Source: Methanobacterium sp.
GTDB lineage: Archaea > Methanobacteriota > Methanobacteria > Methanobacteriales > Methanobacteriaceae
Length of the DNA stretch: 6,579 nt
Assembly (NCBI GenBank): GCA_015661405.1
Contig: JACWMK010000086.1
Location: forward strand, 1-6,579
Direction: 5' to 3'
Part shown: positions 5,869 through 6,579 of the stretch, in pieces
How the letters are laid out: each line of letters opens with the position of its first letter
Numbering within the stretch: position 1 is the stretch's first letter
Position numbers and translations under genes: made by a program
The notes under the pieces: model-generated
The model's input: only the letters and a program-made list of their open reading frames with translations
What the model was told of the DNA's origin: nothing
Database searches by the model: none

Positions 5869-6196
5869 TTTTTTGCTAATTTATCGTCGGAGTTAAAACG
5901 AAATATTATACGATTTGATAATGGTTTAATCATCAAAAGCTTATTTAATGTGGATAAAACTAGTGATATAACAATAGATTATAAGGATCTAGCTAGAAAA
6001 TAAGTAATAAACTTTTTTTATAACTCATGCTGGAATTTAATATCCCATAGAAATTTCAGAAGAATTAGATTTAAAACCAGAATTAGTTTGGGAGATAATA
6101 ATAGAATTATAAGATGAAGGAATAATTGAATTAAAAACTAAAAAAGATTTACATGAAAATTTATTTAATGGTGATAGTATGAACGGTTTACCTTAA
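5869..6196 (+). pseudogene. Broken winged-helix DNA-binding protein
   Basis: One frame reads NLSSELKRNIIRFDNGLII then KSLFNVDKTSDITIDYKDL and ARK to TAA 6001-6003. The next frame, from 6041, reads YPIEISEELDLKPELVWEI, then IIEL, a TAA (6110-6112), then DEGIIELKTKKDLHENLF and ends at TAA 6194-6196. The second part is a typical winged-helix core (EISEEL-D-L-x-P-E-L-V-x-x-x-I-x-E-L-x-D-E-G-I-I). One frameshift near 6001-6040 and one nonsense codon break the gene, and no start codon with a ribosome site was found. The first part is not recognised. It diverges from the PadR genes and may once have shared their control region. Confidence 0.6.
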
Positions 6197-6214
6197 ACAT
6201 CCTCATCAAGAATA

Positions 6215-6222
6215 TTTTTTTT
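6215..6222 (+). terminator. Oligo-T terminator after the winged-helix remnant
   Basis: Eight T residues begin 19 bases after the TAA at 6194-6196. They are placed as an archaeal T-run terminator for rightward transcription, between the two convergent genes. Confidence 0.45.
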
Positions 6223-6249
6223 AGATACTTTTGTTTATTTGCTTCACTA

Positions 6250-6579
6250 TCAAAATCTTAATAAATCAAGTATTTTCTTCTCAACGTTTCTGTTTTGGCC
6301 TTTATAAGGGAAATCGTGTGGATAAAGTACTGGATTGGCATTCAGTTCGATAATGATATGATTGTTTTTATCTGGTTTTGCTTTTATATCTTGGATGATC
6401 ATATCCACCCCGCAAATTTTTGCACCTACTGCTTTTACTGAGTTTATGGCAATTATTTTATACTGTTCCAGTACATCATCTGTAAAATCAATACTTTCAC
6501 CACCAGTACTTATATTGGAATTTTCCCTGAGATATACAATCTCCCCATTATTTGGAACGTAAAGAATGTCCTTTATTTG
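6250..6579 (-). CDS. ATP-grasp ligase C-terminal part, GshF (GshAB)-like, partial at window edge
   Basis: The last 109 residues of a longer protein are present, ending at TGA 6252-6250; the N-terminal part lies beyond the window. VYLRENSNISTGGESIDFTD (15-34 of the visible part), VGAKICGVDMIIQDI (51-65), IIELNANPVL (76-85) and FPYKGQNRNVEKKILDLL (90-107) follow the ATP-grasp end of the bifunctional glutamate-cysteine ligase/glutathione synthetase GshF. D59 and E78/N80 are the expected Mg-ATP ligands. GshF joins glutamate, cysteine and glycine to make glutathione in the cytosol. Relatives such as cyanophycin synthetase or other amino-acid ligases share this fold, so the substrate stays open without the N-terminal half. 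A glutathione-type enzyme would be unusual in a methanogen. Confidence 0.8.
   Translation of the reverse strand, partial: QIKDILYVPNNGEIVYLRENSNISTGGESIDFTDDVLEQYKIIAINSVKAVGAKICGVDMIIQDIKAKPDKNNHIIIELNANPVLYPHDFPYKGQNRNVEKKILDLLRF

Noticed and set aside
6362..6562. Plus-strand frame of 66 codons
   Set aside because: It is the antisense shadow of the ATP-grasp ligase, whose motifs are on the minus strand.

Overview
The window looks like accessory, partly decaying DNA from an AT-rich methanogenic archaeon, most likely of the Methanobacteriales (Methanobrevibacter or Methanosphaera type). This is inferred, not proven. The reasons are the low GC, archaeal-type TATA elements and oligo-T stops, PadR regulators, TPR and HEAT fragments, a small Zn-ribbon/membrane-protein pair, and a terminase fragment like that of the methanogen phage psiM2.

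Layout. Positions 1-327 (+) hold the broken 3' end of a membrane-anchored TPR protein, split over three frames. Positions 562-1184 (+) hold a 57-residue four-cysteine protein overlapping a four-helix membrane protein. Positions 1408-1989 (-) keep only the nuclease domain of a large terminase. At 2137-2256 (-) is a probable remnant of the matching small-terminase/HTH gene; the ATPase part between them is gone, so this is a provirus scar. Positions 2441-4156 (+) encode a full-length SulP anion transporter with a STAS domain. It is followed in the same frame, after its stop, by a HEAT-repeat tail. Positions 4379-4915 and 5017-5534 (-) are two paralogous PadR regulators. Positions 5869-6196 (+) are a broken winged-helix protein. 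Positions 6250-6579 (-) are the C-terminal end of an ATP-grasp ligase of the GshF (GshAB) type, cut by the window edge.

How the parts relate. The PadR pair is the most interesting part. The upstream one (5534) has a well-formed promoter whose predicted transcription start falls inside a perfect palindrome, TATCAA-N4-TTGATA. A second copy with the same N4 spacing lies exactly 73 bp further upstream, close to seven helical turns. This suggests autoregulation by a dimeric regulator, perhaps with looping or cooperative binding. Both PadR genes carry a lesion-like feature. One has a good Shine-Dalgarno site leading to ACG instead of ATG, with conserved coding sequence after it. The other has a one-base slip in an A-rich run that removes its C-terminal coiled coil, which can still be read in the neighbouring frame.

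Several independent frameshifts and stops (TPR, HEAT, winged-helix, terminase, PadR) mark this as a genome-decay or integration hot spot. Some single-base slips in homopolymers could instead be sequencing errors. No CRISPR array, rRNA, tRNA or intact transposase was seen.
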